NCBI GenBank assembly: GCA_018644665.1
Contig: JABGQA010000094.1
Coordinates: 124,001-188,000, forward strand
Length of the DNA: 64,000 bases
Origin: Candidatus Poribacteria bacterium
GTDB lineage: Bacteria; Poribacteria; WGA-4E; GCA-2687025
Direction of reading: 5' to 3'
The number at the start of each line of letters is the position of its first letter. The first letter of the stretch is position 1. The notes under the pieces are model-generated. The model was given only the letters and a program-made list of their open reading frames with translations, searched no databases and was not told the origin of the DNA. This document shows, one piece after another, positions 42,453 through 51,452 of this stretch. The translations under genes were made by a program, and so were the position numbers.

Positions 42453-43205
42453 GTGATGACGGATGAGCAGCGATATGTCTTCGATCTCAAGGGCTACCTA
42501 CTCCTGCCGGGTGTGTTGAGTGGAGCCGAGGTCGCCGCCCTGAAGGCACAGATCACGGCGATTCGGGAGGAACCGGAGTCCCTCCCGCCGCACGAACGTG
42601 GTATGCCCGGGGGCGCGGCGTCACAGCTCATCGACCACCCAGTCGTGATGGACATTCTGGGTGAAATCCTCGGCGAGGTGCGGATGGAGTCGAGTTGGTT
42701 CGCGTACCGTGAGAAGGGACAGGACGGCCCTCCGCCGCACGGTGGCACGCGCAACGTGAACCCCAACTTCAGCTACCAATGCGTCAACGGGAAGATCTAC
42801 TCCGCGCTCACTCGTGTTGTGTTCGAGCTGAACGAGGTCCGCCACGGCGAGGGCGGGACGCAAGTCGTGCCGGGTAGCCACAAGGCGAACTTCTCGCCGA
42901 CCGACAGTCTCAACGACTTCGATTCTGGAGTCTGGGAGACGTATAGCTGTCCGCCCGGCTCGATGATCGTCTTCACGGAGAACCTGCGCCACTCGGGCGA
43001 CGTGTGGAAGAACGCCGAGTGGCCGCGTTGCGCGATCTTCAACTGCTACAACTACGTCGGCGCGCAGTTCCACCATCCCTCGGTCCCGCAGCACATCATC
43101 GACGGCTTGCCGCCGGAGAAGCAGGCGTTCTTCCGCGATGTCTGGGTCTGGAATCAGGGCGGGCCCGACAACGGCAAGAACACGCGGTACACCGAAACGT
43201 CCTAG
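42453..43205 (+). CDS. PhyH-like Fe(II)/2OG oxygenase-superfamily protein with HxG instead of HxD
   Basis: FDLKGYLLLPGVLSGAEVAALK; PPPHGGTRNVNPNFSYQC; VVFELNEVRHGEGGTQVVPGSHKANF; ENLRHSGDVWKNAEWPRCAIFNCYN. Confidence 0.88.
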   Translation: MMTDEQRYVFDLKGYLLLPGVLSGAEVAALKAQITAIREEPESLPPHERGMPGGAASQLIDHPVVMDILGEILGEVRMESSWFAYREKGQDGPPPHGGTRNVNPNFSYQCVNGKIYSALTRVVFELNEVRHGEGGTQVVPGSHKANFSPTDSLNDFDSGVWETYSCPPGSMIVFTENLRHSGDVWKNAEWPRCAIFNCYNYVGAQFHHPSVPQHIIDGLPPEKQAFFRDVWVWNQGGPDNGKNTRYTETS

Positions 43206-43254
43206 GCACGCGCTGGCTTCGTCCACGCATTCGCCGTCCGACCGCCGTGCGGCG

Positions 43255-44109
43255 CTAGACGGGCAAGCCGTTGGCGATGACCCGGACGTCCCGCTGCGGG
43301 AACGGAATCTCCACGCCATGCTCTCGGCAAGCCGCGTCTATCGCGAAGTTGAGGTCGCTGACGACGTCCAGCCGTTGTGCCGGGTCGGGAATCCACACCA
43401 ACAGGGCGAAGTCGAGCGAGGACTCGCCGAACGTCGTAAGTTGCACCGCAGGCTCGGGGTCCTGCATCGCTAGCGGGTGCGCCATCGCGGCGTCGAGCAG
43501 CAGCCTGCGCACAAGGTCGGTGTCCGAGCCATAGGCGACGCCGACCGCCACGTGCACACGCACCGACTTGTCGCGGTAGGTCCAGTTCGTCACGGTCTGC
43601 TCGATGAACTGCGAGTTTGGGATGATGAGTTCGACGTTGTCCGCCGTTCGTAGCAGCGTGGATCGGATCCCAATCGCCTCGACGCTTCCAAGGCTGTCGC
43701 CCACGGTGATGAGGTCACCGACGCGCACCGGTCTCTCGAACAGCAGTATGACTCCAGACACGAAGTTCGACGTGATGTTCTGCAGCCCGAAACCGATGCC
43801 GACACTCAGGAAGCCGAAGGTCACGGCCAGGCCTGTGAGGCGGATCTGCAGGATGTTGAGGGCCGCAACTGCCCCCACGAACAGGATGACGACCGTCGCG
43901 GACCGCAGGATGAGGAACCGTGCGTTCGGCGTCAGGTTCAGGTGGGCGCCAAGCCTGCGCTCCAAACCACGCCGCGCGAGGCGCGACAGCACGTAGGCAA
44001 CTAAGAGTGCGAGAGCCGCGAGGAGCGCGTCGGCCACACTCACATCCGCTCCGGCGAAATGGACCGACCGTGCCAAGACATACCTGACGGTTTCTGCAAA
44101 GCGGTCCAT
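43255..44109 (-). CDS. MscS-family mechanosensitive channel
   Basis: FGFLSVGIGFGLQNITSNFVSGVILLFERPVRVGDLITVGDSLGSVEAIGIRSTLLRTADNVELIIPNSQFIEQTVTNWT. ATGA overlap with upstream gene. Confidence 0.95.
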   Translation of the reverse strand: MDRFAETVRYVLARSVHFAGADVSVADALLAALALLVAYVLSRLARRGLERRLGAHLNLTPNARFLILRSATVVILFVGAVAALNILQIRLTGLAVTFGFLSVGIGFGLQNITSNFVSGVILLFERPVRVGDLITVGDSLGSVEAIGIRSTLLRTADNVELIIPNSQFIEQTVTNWTYRDKSVRVHVAVGVAYGSDTDLVRRLLLDAAMAHPLAMQDPEPAVQLTTFGESSLDFALLVWIPDPAQRLDVVSDLNFAIDAACREHGVEIPFPQRDVRVIANGLPV

Positions 44110-45296
44110 CAGCCTGCTCCGTTGTTGGCGTCCGCGCGGAACGCCGGGTAGAGGGGCATGTCTTCTGACTCCGGCCACTGACGCCGCAGCTGCTCCGCGA
44201 GCCGGCGCGCTGTGTCTCCGGTAGCCGGCATCATCCCGAATTCGTCGCACGTCTCGGCGAGGAGGTCGAATCGCATCGTGATGCGCTGGCGGACGCGCGC
44301 GATGCCCCACTCCCAGTCGTCGTCCAACGCGCGCTGCGCGAGCATCAGGCCGGATTGGCACGCCCAGAACGCGCACGCGCCCACCATCTGCTCGTGGAAT
44401 CGTGCGTCATCGTCGGCTTGCGGCCACCCGCGCGCCAGTTCCGTGCGGTACGCAGCCTCCGCCGCGCGCCACACGGGCTCCGGCATCCTGTTCACACACC
44501 AGCACGTTGGGAAGTGGATACGCGGGTACGAGCCGTCCACGGCCCACGGCGCCAGCTTGCCGCTCTCCAGGTCGAGCAGTCGCAGGTCACCATCGACCCA
44601 ATGGCAGTTGTCCGGACACGGGTCGAAGTGCACGTACGCGTGAGCATCGCCCAGCTCGTTCCATCGCGAGCGCAGGGCCCGCAGCTCTGCGTGGAAGCCA
44701 CGGGTGGGACGGAAGTCGAGGCGAGTCAGCGGGTCACGGAGCCACTTCGCTCGGGTCGACCGCATCGTGTGGACGACCTCGCCTTTGACCACCGGGCCGA
44801 GGCGTTCGCGCAGTTCGGCGTAGCGGCCGGCTTGCGCCACGGTTGACGCGTGCATACGGCCCAACGTCGCCATCAGGGCCGTGAGCGTGCGCTCGGCTAC
44901 TCCTCTGTCGTCGCCTAGCAGCGCGTGGTCCAACCGCGATCCCGCGCCCAGATCCTCCATGACCATGACCCCAGCCGCGCGGTCGCCCCCGTAGAAGCGG
45001 GGGCCAACCGGCGCATCTCCGGCGACCTCTGTCAGGAGTTCGAGCGCAGCCCATTCGCTGAGGAACGTCGACGCGGGCCCGCCGGCCCGGTTCGGGTCGT
45101 AGACCGCGCCGTCCCAGGACCGAGGCTGTTTCACGATGACCGACCCTGGGGCATCGCCCTGGCCCTTCGTCACCCGCGCGCGATGGACGTGCGTGCGCCC
45201 AGACAGCCCTTCCGTTTCGCCGACGGCCAGGCGCACGGGACGGCCCCAGGCCCTGGTGAGCACCCCCTCCGCGGCATCCATGACGGCCCGCTCCAT
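44109..45296 (-). CDS. Phosphotransferase (APH/choline kinase-like) family protein
   Basis: YVHFDPCPDNCHWVDGDLRLLDLESGKLAPWAVDGSY (HxDxxxxN...D-E kinase loop), VMVMEDLG. Confidence 0.85.
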   Translation of the reverse strand: MERAVMDAAEGVLTRAWGRPVRLAVGETEGLSGRTHVHRARVTKGQGDAPGSVIVKQPRSWDGAVYDPNRAGGPASTFLSEWAALELLTEVAGDAPVGPRFYGGDRAAGVMVMEDLGAGSRLDHALLGDDRGVAERTLTALMATLGRMHASTVAQAGRYAELRERLGPVVKGEVVHTMRSTRAKWLRDPLTRLDFRPTRGFHAELRALRSRWNELGDAHAYVHFDPCPDNCHWVDGDLRLLDLESGKLAPWAVDGSYPRIHFPTCWCVNRMPEPVWRAAEAAYRTELARGWPQADDDARFHEQMVGACAFWACQSGLMLAQRALDDDWEWGIARVRQRITMRFDLLAETCDEFGMMPATGDTARRLAEQLRRQWPESEDMPLYPAFRADANNGAG

Positions 45297-45409
45297 GTCG
45301 CCTCTCCGCGCCGTAGGTTTCGTGCAGCTCTGCATTGTGCTTGGATACGCAGCACCGCCGGGTCGTCATACCCGCGGCGAATCGGGCTTCCACCACGGCC
45401 GGCCGGCTG

Positions 45410-45928
45410 TCATTCTTCGACCCAGTGGTCGAGCAGCGGGCCGCCGATGCCGTGCACGGGATCCGATGTAGGCAGCGCCACAAGCGGGATGACCTCTAGG
45501 GCGTATAGGCGCTCGCCGGCGCCCGCGCGCCGCAAGTCCGGGGCCTGACCGCGCGGGTACGCTCCGACGACGCACAGGTCGCCGTGCGTTCCCACCCGTT
45601 TGTGCCCGACACCCGCAGGGATGACTACCACGTCTCCTGGGTTGGCCGTCAGCGTGACGCCGTCCTCGCCACCGAAGAGGACCGTGACGCTGCCGCTGGC
45701 CACACCCAACACCTCGTGCGCCTCGGCATGGTAGTGGTGGAACGGATACACGCCGTTGCGCCACGTGCCGCCCCAGCCGTTCGACGTGAACAGCTTCTCG
45801 AATGCCGAGGGTGGGTCCGAATCCGGCAGATCCACCGCGCCCACGTACGCGAGCAAGGGTAGGCGGCCGTTATTCGGGATCGTCCCGTCGTCGCGAAGCA
45901 TGTAGGTCGCCACTCGCGCGTCGTGCAC
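45410..45928 (-). CDS. Cupin-domain protein
   Basis: FHHYHAEAHEVLGVASGSVTVLFGGEDGVTLTANPGDVVVIPAGVGHKRVG: cupin motifs 1 and 2. Confidence 0.9.
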   Translation of the reverse strand: MHDARVATYMLRDDGTIPNNGRLPLLAYVGAVDLPDSDPPSAFEKLFTSNGWGGTWRNGVYPFHHYHAEAHEVLGVASGSVTVLFGGEDGVTLTANPGDVVVIPAGVGHKRVGTHGDLCVVGAYPRGQAPDLRRAGAGERLYALEVIPLVALPTSDPVHGIGGPLLDHWVEE

Positions 45929-45981
45929 CGAAGTGCCTCCCCTTGTCGGACAAGGCGGCCTGTCGCCTGGTCCCGGCCTTT

Positions 45982-46662
45982 CTACCACTTCCGGTTCATC
46001 GCGAGGCGCGGGTAGTCACAGACGTTCATGCTCCCCGAGTGCGAACACAGATAGTGGTAGAACACGACATCGCCCGCCCGCGGAGTCGTCTCGACGGGGT
46101 CGCCAAGGTCGAGTTGCTCGCGCATCGCGCGACCGAGGACCCACATGTACTCGTATCGCTCCGGGTCGCTGCGGGCCAACGCCATCGTTGTCCTGTGTGA
46201 CCCCGGCCACACAAGCGTCCCGCCGCCGTGCGGGGCCACGTCGTTCAGGAATGTCATGGTCGCGATGCGGAACGCGTGTGGGAAGGTCCTATGACCATGT
46301 TCCTCGATGGAATGGTCGAGATGCGGCCCGCTCGGGCGCCACTCGCCCTCGGTTGGGAAGGTGTGGATGCAATATCCAGCCTTCGGTGCCCCGTACGAAG
46401 CGATATCCGGGTCACCCTCGCCGAGTTGCGCGGCCGCCCCGAGGAAGGAGGGGGTGTAGCACGCGACGAGGTCTGCGTCCTCGAACACGGGATGTCCCGC
46501 GGGCCTTTCGTCCCAAGTACCTGGGTCGTTGCGGTCGACGCCCATGCACCGCCACGCTGCATCCTCGGCTCGCCGCACGATGTCGTCGGCGATGAGGCCG
46601 GACACCTGGACATAGCCGTGTTCCAGGTAGTGCGCCACCTGATCCTGCGATAGTGCCGGCAT
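45982..46662 (-). CDS. PhyH-family Fe(II)/2OG dioxygenase
   Basis: SGPHLDHSIEEHG (HxD), GGGTLVWPGSHRTTM, RAGDVVFYHYLCSHSGSMN. Confidence 0.9.
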   Translation of the reverse strand: MPALSQDQVAHYLEHGYVQVSGLIADDIVRRAEDAAWRCMGVDRNDPGTWDERPAGHPVFEDADLVACYTPSFLGAAAQLGEGDPDIASYGAPKAGYCIHTFPTEGEWRPSGPHLDHSIEEHGHRTFPHAFRIATMTFLNDVAPHGGGTLVWPGSHRTTMALARSDPERYEYMWVLGRAMREQLDLGDPVETTPRAGDVVFYHYLCSHSGSMNVCDYPRLAMNRKW

Positions 46663-46680
46663 GGCGTCGGTGCTCCCTCG

Positions 46681-47358
46681 TCACCACTTCATGTTGAAGG
46701 CGAACCGGGGCGTGGAGCCGGTGTTCCGGCTGCCAGAATGCACTGTGAAGACGTGGTAGAAGAGCACGTCGCCCCGCTTTGCGACGATCTCTACGGGGTC
46801 GCCTATGTCTGCCTTGGCCAGTTCGCCGTTTAGCTCCCACATTGTCGCATACCGCAATGGGTCGGAGTACGCTAGCGCCTCGACCTTCTTGTGCGACCCA
46901 GGCCACACGACCGTGGCGCCGCCGTGCGACTCGACGTCGTTGACGTACGTCATCGTCGCCACGCGGAACGCGAAGCGGAACGTCTTGTGACCATGGTCCT
47001 TGATCGCGTGATCGAGGTGCGGCCCGTGTGGGGCCCATTCGCCGTCCTGTGGGTACGTGTTCAGCGGGCGCAGGCGACGCGGAGCGCCGTAGGTGGACAG
47101 GTCGGGCACGCCCTCACCCAACTGTGCGGCAACGGTGAGGAACTTCGGCGTGTATAGCGCCAGCATGGCGGGGTCGTCGTCGGGCGCATACTCGCCGGGG
47201 TCAGCCCATGTGCTGGGCTCGTCGCGTTCCATGCCGAGGTTCCGCCACATGGCGGCCTCCGCGTGGGCAGCGACCTCGTCTGACATCAACCCGGACACGA
47301 GCAGGTACCCCTGCTCAATGTACCGGCGTATCTGTTCCTGGGACAGGAACGGCTCCAT
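46681..47358 (-). CDS. PhyH-family Fe(II)/2OG dioxygenase, tandem paralogue of the preceding gene
   Basis: HGPHLDHAIKDHGHKTF (HxD), GGATVVWPGSHKKVEALAYSDPLRY, KRGDVLFYHVFTVHSGSRN. Confidence 0.9.
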   Translation of the reverse strand: MEPFLSQEQIRRYIEQGYLLVSGLMSDEVAAHAEAAMWRNLGMERDEPSTWADPGEYAPDDDPAMLALYTPKFLTVAAQLGEGVPDLSTYGAPRRLRPLNTYPQDGEWAPHGPHLDHAIKDHGHKTFRFAFRVATMTYVNDVESHGGATVVWPGSHKKVEALAYSDPLRYATMWELNGELAKADIGDPVEIVAKRGDVLFYHVFTVHSGSRNTGSTPRFAFNMKW

Positions 47359-47405
47359 CGCGTGCGTCTCCTCTGAATCTGAGCGTCTTCCGCCGGGCTT
47401 AATCG

Positions 47406-48908
47406 CTACAGCGGCCGGCGACCCCACGGCCCGCTCGCGGGCGGGCTCCAGTCCTGTGTCGGATCGAACGGCGCGCCGATCAGCTTGCCGTCGCGGAGGA
47501 CTTCGCTTCGTCCGTATTCGTACTCGCCCAGGCGGCGTTCCAGTCGGGCGTGCGCCTCCGCGAGGACGTCCTGGTAGCCGTCGACGTCGGCAAGGTCGCG
47601 CAGCTCACCCGGGTCGGCTTCGACATCGAACAGCTGGCCAACCGCTCCGGGTTGCCAGTAGATGTACTTGTAGCGGTCCCACCGAAGCATCGCGGAGTGC
47701 CCGGGCCCGAGCCGTTCGGGGAGCAACCCGTAGGCTGCCGCGACCTCTCCTCCGTTCGGCGCCTCGCCACCGCGCATCGCGTCGAGCAGCGTGTCGCCAT
47801 CTGCGCTCGCCGGCTTGGGAACGTCCGCGAGGTCGAGAAGCGTCGGCATCAGGGACGAGACCCCGACGGGCGCCGATAGTCGGCCGACGGCGGTCGCCCC
47901 TCGCCCATCGCGCACGCGCTGCGGCAGATAGAACAGGTGCGGCACACGCGCCGACCCCTCGTAGAAGGTCGTTTTGAAGTACTGGTTGTGGTCGCCCATC
48001 ATGTCGCCGTGGTCCGACGTGAACGCGATGATCGTGTCGTCGCGGAGACCCATTCGACCGAGGGCCTGCATCAGACGGCCAACGCAGACGTCGATGTGCG
48101 TGATAAGACCGTAGTAGTAGGCGAGGGACGCGCGCATCTGCCCGTCGCCGACCGTCTGCCACATGTAGTGCGCGACGCGCCGTTGGTTCACTGGTAACTC
48201 GTCGTCGACGCCGTTCGGCATCACAGATGGCGCGGGGACGTCCTGCGGTCGATATAGCGCGTCGTACGGCCGCGGCGGGTCGTGAGGCGAGTGCGGCTTG
48301 TTGAAGCTGCACCAGCAGAAGAACGGCGCGTCCGGCCGCTCTCGGGCGTGCCGTTCGATGAAGCCCACGGATTCGCGCGCCGTCCACGACGAGATGTGAT
48401 CCGACTCGGGGATCAGCGACGCGGCGGCGTACACGTCGTTGTTACCGACGCCGTGCCCGCGCGAATAGCCGCCCCACTCGGTCTCACGCCGCAGGTAGGC
48501 CAGGTAGTCGTCGTCCATCTCGCGATCGACGCCCATCCGACCCGACTCATGGATGCGCATTTCGTGGAAGCCGTACGGCTCGCGGACAGGCGAGAAGTGT
48601 CGCTTGCCGAAGACGCCGGTGCGGTAGCCAGCGTCGGACAGCGCGTCCGGTAGGATCTCGCCGCGAGTGAGCGGGTCGCCTCGCCAACGGTTCTGTCCCA
48701 GGTTGAGCGGATGCCGACCGGTCATCCAGCACGAGCGCATCGGCACGCACACAGGCGCCTCGCTGTACGCGTTGCTGAACCAGACGCCAGTGCGGGCAAG
48801 GTCGTCGAGCACGGGTGTCCGCAGGACCGGGTTGCCGTCGACGCCGAGCGCGTCGCCGCGTTGCTGGTCGGTCGTGATAAGGAGGATGTTTGGCCGCTTC
48901 GCCGCCAC
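47406..48908 (-). CDS. Sulfatase with canonical CxPxR motif
   Basis: RPNILLITTDQQRGDALG; YSEAPVCVPMRSCWMTGRHPLNLGQ (C-V-P-M-R); FTSDHGDMMGDHNQYFKTTFYEGSARVPHLF. Confidence 0.95.
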   Translation of the reverse strand: MAAKRPNILLITTDQQRGDALGVDGNPVLRTPVLDDLARTGVWFSNAYSEAPVCVPMRSCWMTGRHPLNLGQNRWRGDPLTRGEILPDALSDAGYRTGVFGKRHFSPVREPYGFHEMRIHESGRMGVDREMDDDYLAYLRRETEWGGYSRGHGVGNNDVYAAASLIPESDHISSWTARESVGFIERHARERPDAPFFCWCSFNKPHSPHDPPRPYDALYRPQDVPAPSVMPNGVDDELPVNQRRVAHYMWQTVGDGQMRASLAYYYGLITHIDVCVGRLMQALGRMGLRDDTIIAFTSDHGDMMGDHNQYFKTTFYEGSARVPHLFYLPQRVRDGRGATAVGRLSAPVGVSSLMPTLLDLADVPKPASADGDTLLDAMRGGEAPNGGEVAAAYGLLPERLGPGHSAMLRWDRYKYIYWQPGAVGQLFDVEADPGELRDLADVDGYQDVLAEAHARLERRLGEYEYGRSEVLRDGKLIGAPFDPTQDWSPPASGPWGRRPL

Positions 48909-49113
48909 AATGTCCCCTCTCTCAGGCCCGGGCCGGACGCCAACGCAGGATACGCGGCGGGACGAACCGACTGCAACTGGCCGACAGGCCCACGCAGCCG
49001 GGGCCTCGGGCGATCAACCGCATCGAGCGCGTTTGACGCTCCCGCCCGACGAGCCTATCCTTCTGCCTGCCGAGGCGCCCGCAGTCGGCGCTGGCAAGCA
49101 CCGAGGATTCGCC

Positions 49114-50172
49114 ATGAGTTACCCAGCGACGCGCAAGGTAGTCATGCTCGACGGCGCCGGCCGCATCTGGACGGCCGAGGAGGAAATGCCGGCCCCGCGC
49201 GACGGCCAACTCGTCGTCGAGGTCGTGGCCTCCATGGTCAGCCCGGGCACCGAGCTGGGCGGAGTCCGGCGACGCCGCGAAGAGGGGTCTGGCAGCGCCT
49301 CGGGGCGACCGTTTGGGTACACGAACGCGGGCGTCGTCATCGGTACAACGGGCGACTGCAGTGATTTCCACGTCGGCGACCGGGTTGGCGGCATGGGCGG
49401 CGGCTACGCTCTCCACGCCACGCACGCGTGCATCCCCCACAACCTGTGCGCGAAGATCCCAGACGGCGTTCCGTTCGAGCACGCCGCGTCGAACCACCTC
49501 GCGGCAACGGCGCTCCACGCCGTGCGGCGTGGCCGCTTCGCGCTCGGCGAGAGCATCGCCGTTGCGGGGCTCGGCCTCGTAGGGCAGCTCGCGTGTCAGA
49601 TCGCCAAGATAGCTGGCGTGTACGTCGTCGGGCTCGACCGCTTCCCCCTGCGGGTCGAGATCGCTCGCCGAGTCGGGGCCCCGGCGTCCGTGAACGTCGC
49701 CAACGACGATCCAGAGGAGACGGTCGCCCGTGTGTCACGAGGCCAAGGACTGGACGGCGCCATCATCGCGTTTGGCGGCGACGGGACGGAAGCCTTCAAG
49801 CAGTTGCGCGGGCTGCTGAAGACGACGCCGGACGGGCACAAGATGGGACGGATCGTCATAGTCGGCGGAGCGTCGATCCAGCACGGCTTCGCCGCGGGCG
49901 CCGGGAACATCGATGTAATCAGCGCCGCCCGGACAGGCCCGGGCTACCATGATGACGCGTACGAGCACGGCGCTGACTATCCGCCGGTCTTCGTGCCGTG
50001 GCCGACACGGCGGAATCTGGAACTGACGCTACGGTTCATGGCGGAAGGCAGGCTTGATGTCGGGTCGCTCATCACCGACACGGTCCACATCGATGACGCC
50101 TCCGACGCCTGCGACAAGCTGATCGAATCGCCCGGCGACGCTCTCGGCGTCGTTTTCACGATGGGCGCGTAA
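49114..50172 (+). CDS. Zinc-type alcohol dehydrogenase-like (MDR superfamily) protein
   Basis: MSYPATRKVVMLDGAGRIWTAEEEMPAPRDGQLVVEV; VAGLGLVGQLACQIAKIAGVYVVGLD. Confidence 0.88.
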   Translation: MSYPATRKVVMLDGAGRIWTAEEEMPAPRDGQLVVEVVASMVSPGTELGGVRRRREEGSGSASGRPFGYTNAGVVIGTTGDCSDFHVGDRVGGMGGGYALHATHACIPHNLCAKIPDGVPFEHAASNHLAATALHAVRRGRFALGESIAVAGLGLVGQLACQIAKIAGVYVVGLDRFPLRVEIARRVGAPASVNVANDDPEETVARVSRGQGLDGAIIAFGGDGTEAFKQLRGLLKTTPDGHKMGRIVIVGGASIQHGFAAGAGNIDVISAARTGPGYHDDAYEHGADYPPVFVPWPTRRNLELTLRFMAEGRLDVGSLITDTVHIDDASDACDKLIESPGDALGVVFTMGA

Positions 50173-50183
50173 GGGGCCCGAGC

Positions 50184-50543
50184 ATGATCGGCGGCCGTGC
50201 TCTCATCGTAGTCGGCGGCATCGGCCTCGCGGTAATCCTCGGCCTCACTGCCGCTCTCGCGATGAGCGTCCAGCAGCGCGCGGATATGGCCGAATCGCAC
50301 CGACTGGAACTGGGCGACGCGCGTCGCGCCCGCGCTGCGGGCGAAGCCAAGCTGGACGCGCTACGCGCGGAGCTGGATAGCGCGCAGGCGCAGATCGTGG
50401 CGCTCCAGAGCACGCTCGAGGAAATTCGCGCGCAACTGGCAGATCTCGATCCAGACGTCTCGTCGCGTAGCGCGCCGTCACCCATGGCTCCCCTATTCCT
50501 CAGACAGAATCCCGCGTGGCGCGGCGCCGACACGGACGAATGA
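50184..50543 (+). CDS. Small membrane-anchored coiled-coil protein
   Basis: TM ALIVVGGIGLAVILGLTAALAMS followed by a predicted coiled coil (DARRARAAGEAKLDALRAELDSAQAQIVALQSTLEEIRAQLADL). Confidence 0.65.
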   Translation: MIGGRALIVVGGIGLAVILGLTAALAMSVQQRADMAESHRLELGDARRARAAGEAKLDALRAELDSAQAQIVALQSTLEEIRAQLADLDPDVSSRSAPSPMAPLFLRQNPAWRGADTDE

Positions 50544-50857
50544 CCCGTCGTCCGCTGTCTCCGCACAGCGCATGTGCCTACGGCCTCAAGGCCTGTGCGC
50601 AGGCCACCGCTCCCTATAGCTGAGAGCCCGGCCCCCGGCGAACCGGCCGCAGGCGCGCGTCCGGCCATTGGTGGCCTGCGGCGCACGCACGCCGCCATGC
50701 GTGGGCGCGCCGCAGCAAGTGGCGAGCGCCCGGCACACGCGGCCCCTGTCGCCGCAACAGCGCCTCTGACTTCGCCTCGCCTTCTTGACCGGGTATATAC
50801 GCAACGCTAACATGCAGGCGAGCAGTTCGAGGGAAGGCATTCCAGATTGGCGCTGCC

Positions 50858-51442
50858 GTGGGCAACGTGTTGTCGCAGTCGTTCTACGCGCGATGCTCAT
50901 CTGAAGTTGCGCGCGACCTCCTGGGCGCCGAGTTGCGCCACGAGACGACCGACGGCTCAGCGGCCGGCCGGATCGTCGAGACCGAGGCCTACCTTGGAGC
51001 CGAGCCTGCGTGCCATGGCTTTCGAGGCCGTACAGAGCGCAACGCGGCGTTGTTCGGTGGGCCCGGGCGCGCCTACGTCTACCTATCGTACGGCGTCCAC
51101 TGGCTACTTAACGCAGTGTGCGGGTCCTCCGGCGACGCGTGTGGCGTACTGATCCGGGCGATCGAGCCGACGCATGGGCTGGCCCTGATGCGGCATAGGC
51201 GCGCCCGATGCGACACCCGTCAACTCGCCTCCGGGCCGGGGAAGCTGACTAAGGCGCTCGGTGTAGATGGCACGCAGAACGCGGCGGGCCTGTGTGCTGG
51301 CGCGCTGACGATATCCGCTGGGCTAACGGAGCCCGGGCCGATCACGGTCTCTCGACGCATCGGCATCTCGAAGGCGATCGACCTGCCCTTGAGGTTCCAC
51401 GTCACGGGCAGCCGGTGTGTCTCCCGACCTGCCCAAGGCTAG
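50858..51442 (+). CDS. 3-methyladenine DNA glycosylase (AAG/MPG family)
   Basis: SFYARCSSEVARDLLGAEL, IVETEAYLGAEPACHGFRGRTERNAALFGGPGRAYVYLSYGVHWLLNAV, LASGPGKLTKALGVD. Confidence 0.95.
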   Translation: MGNVLSQSFYARCSSEVARDLLGAELRHETTDGSAAGRIVETEAYLGAEPACHGFRGRTERNAALFGGPGRAYVYLSYGVHWLLNAVCGSSGDACGVLIRAIEPTHGLALMRHRRARCDTRQLASGPGKLTKALGVDGTQNAAGLCAGALTISAGLTEPGPITVSRRIGISKAIDLPLRFHVTGSRCVSRPAQG

Positions 51443-51452
51443 GCCACCTCAG

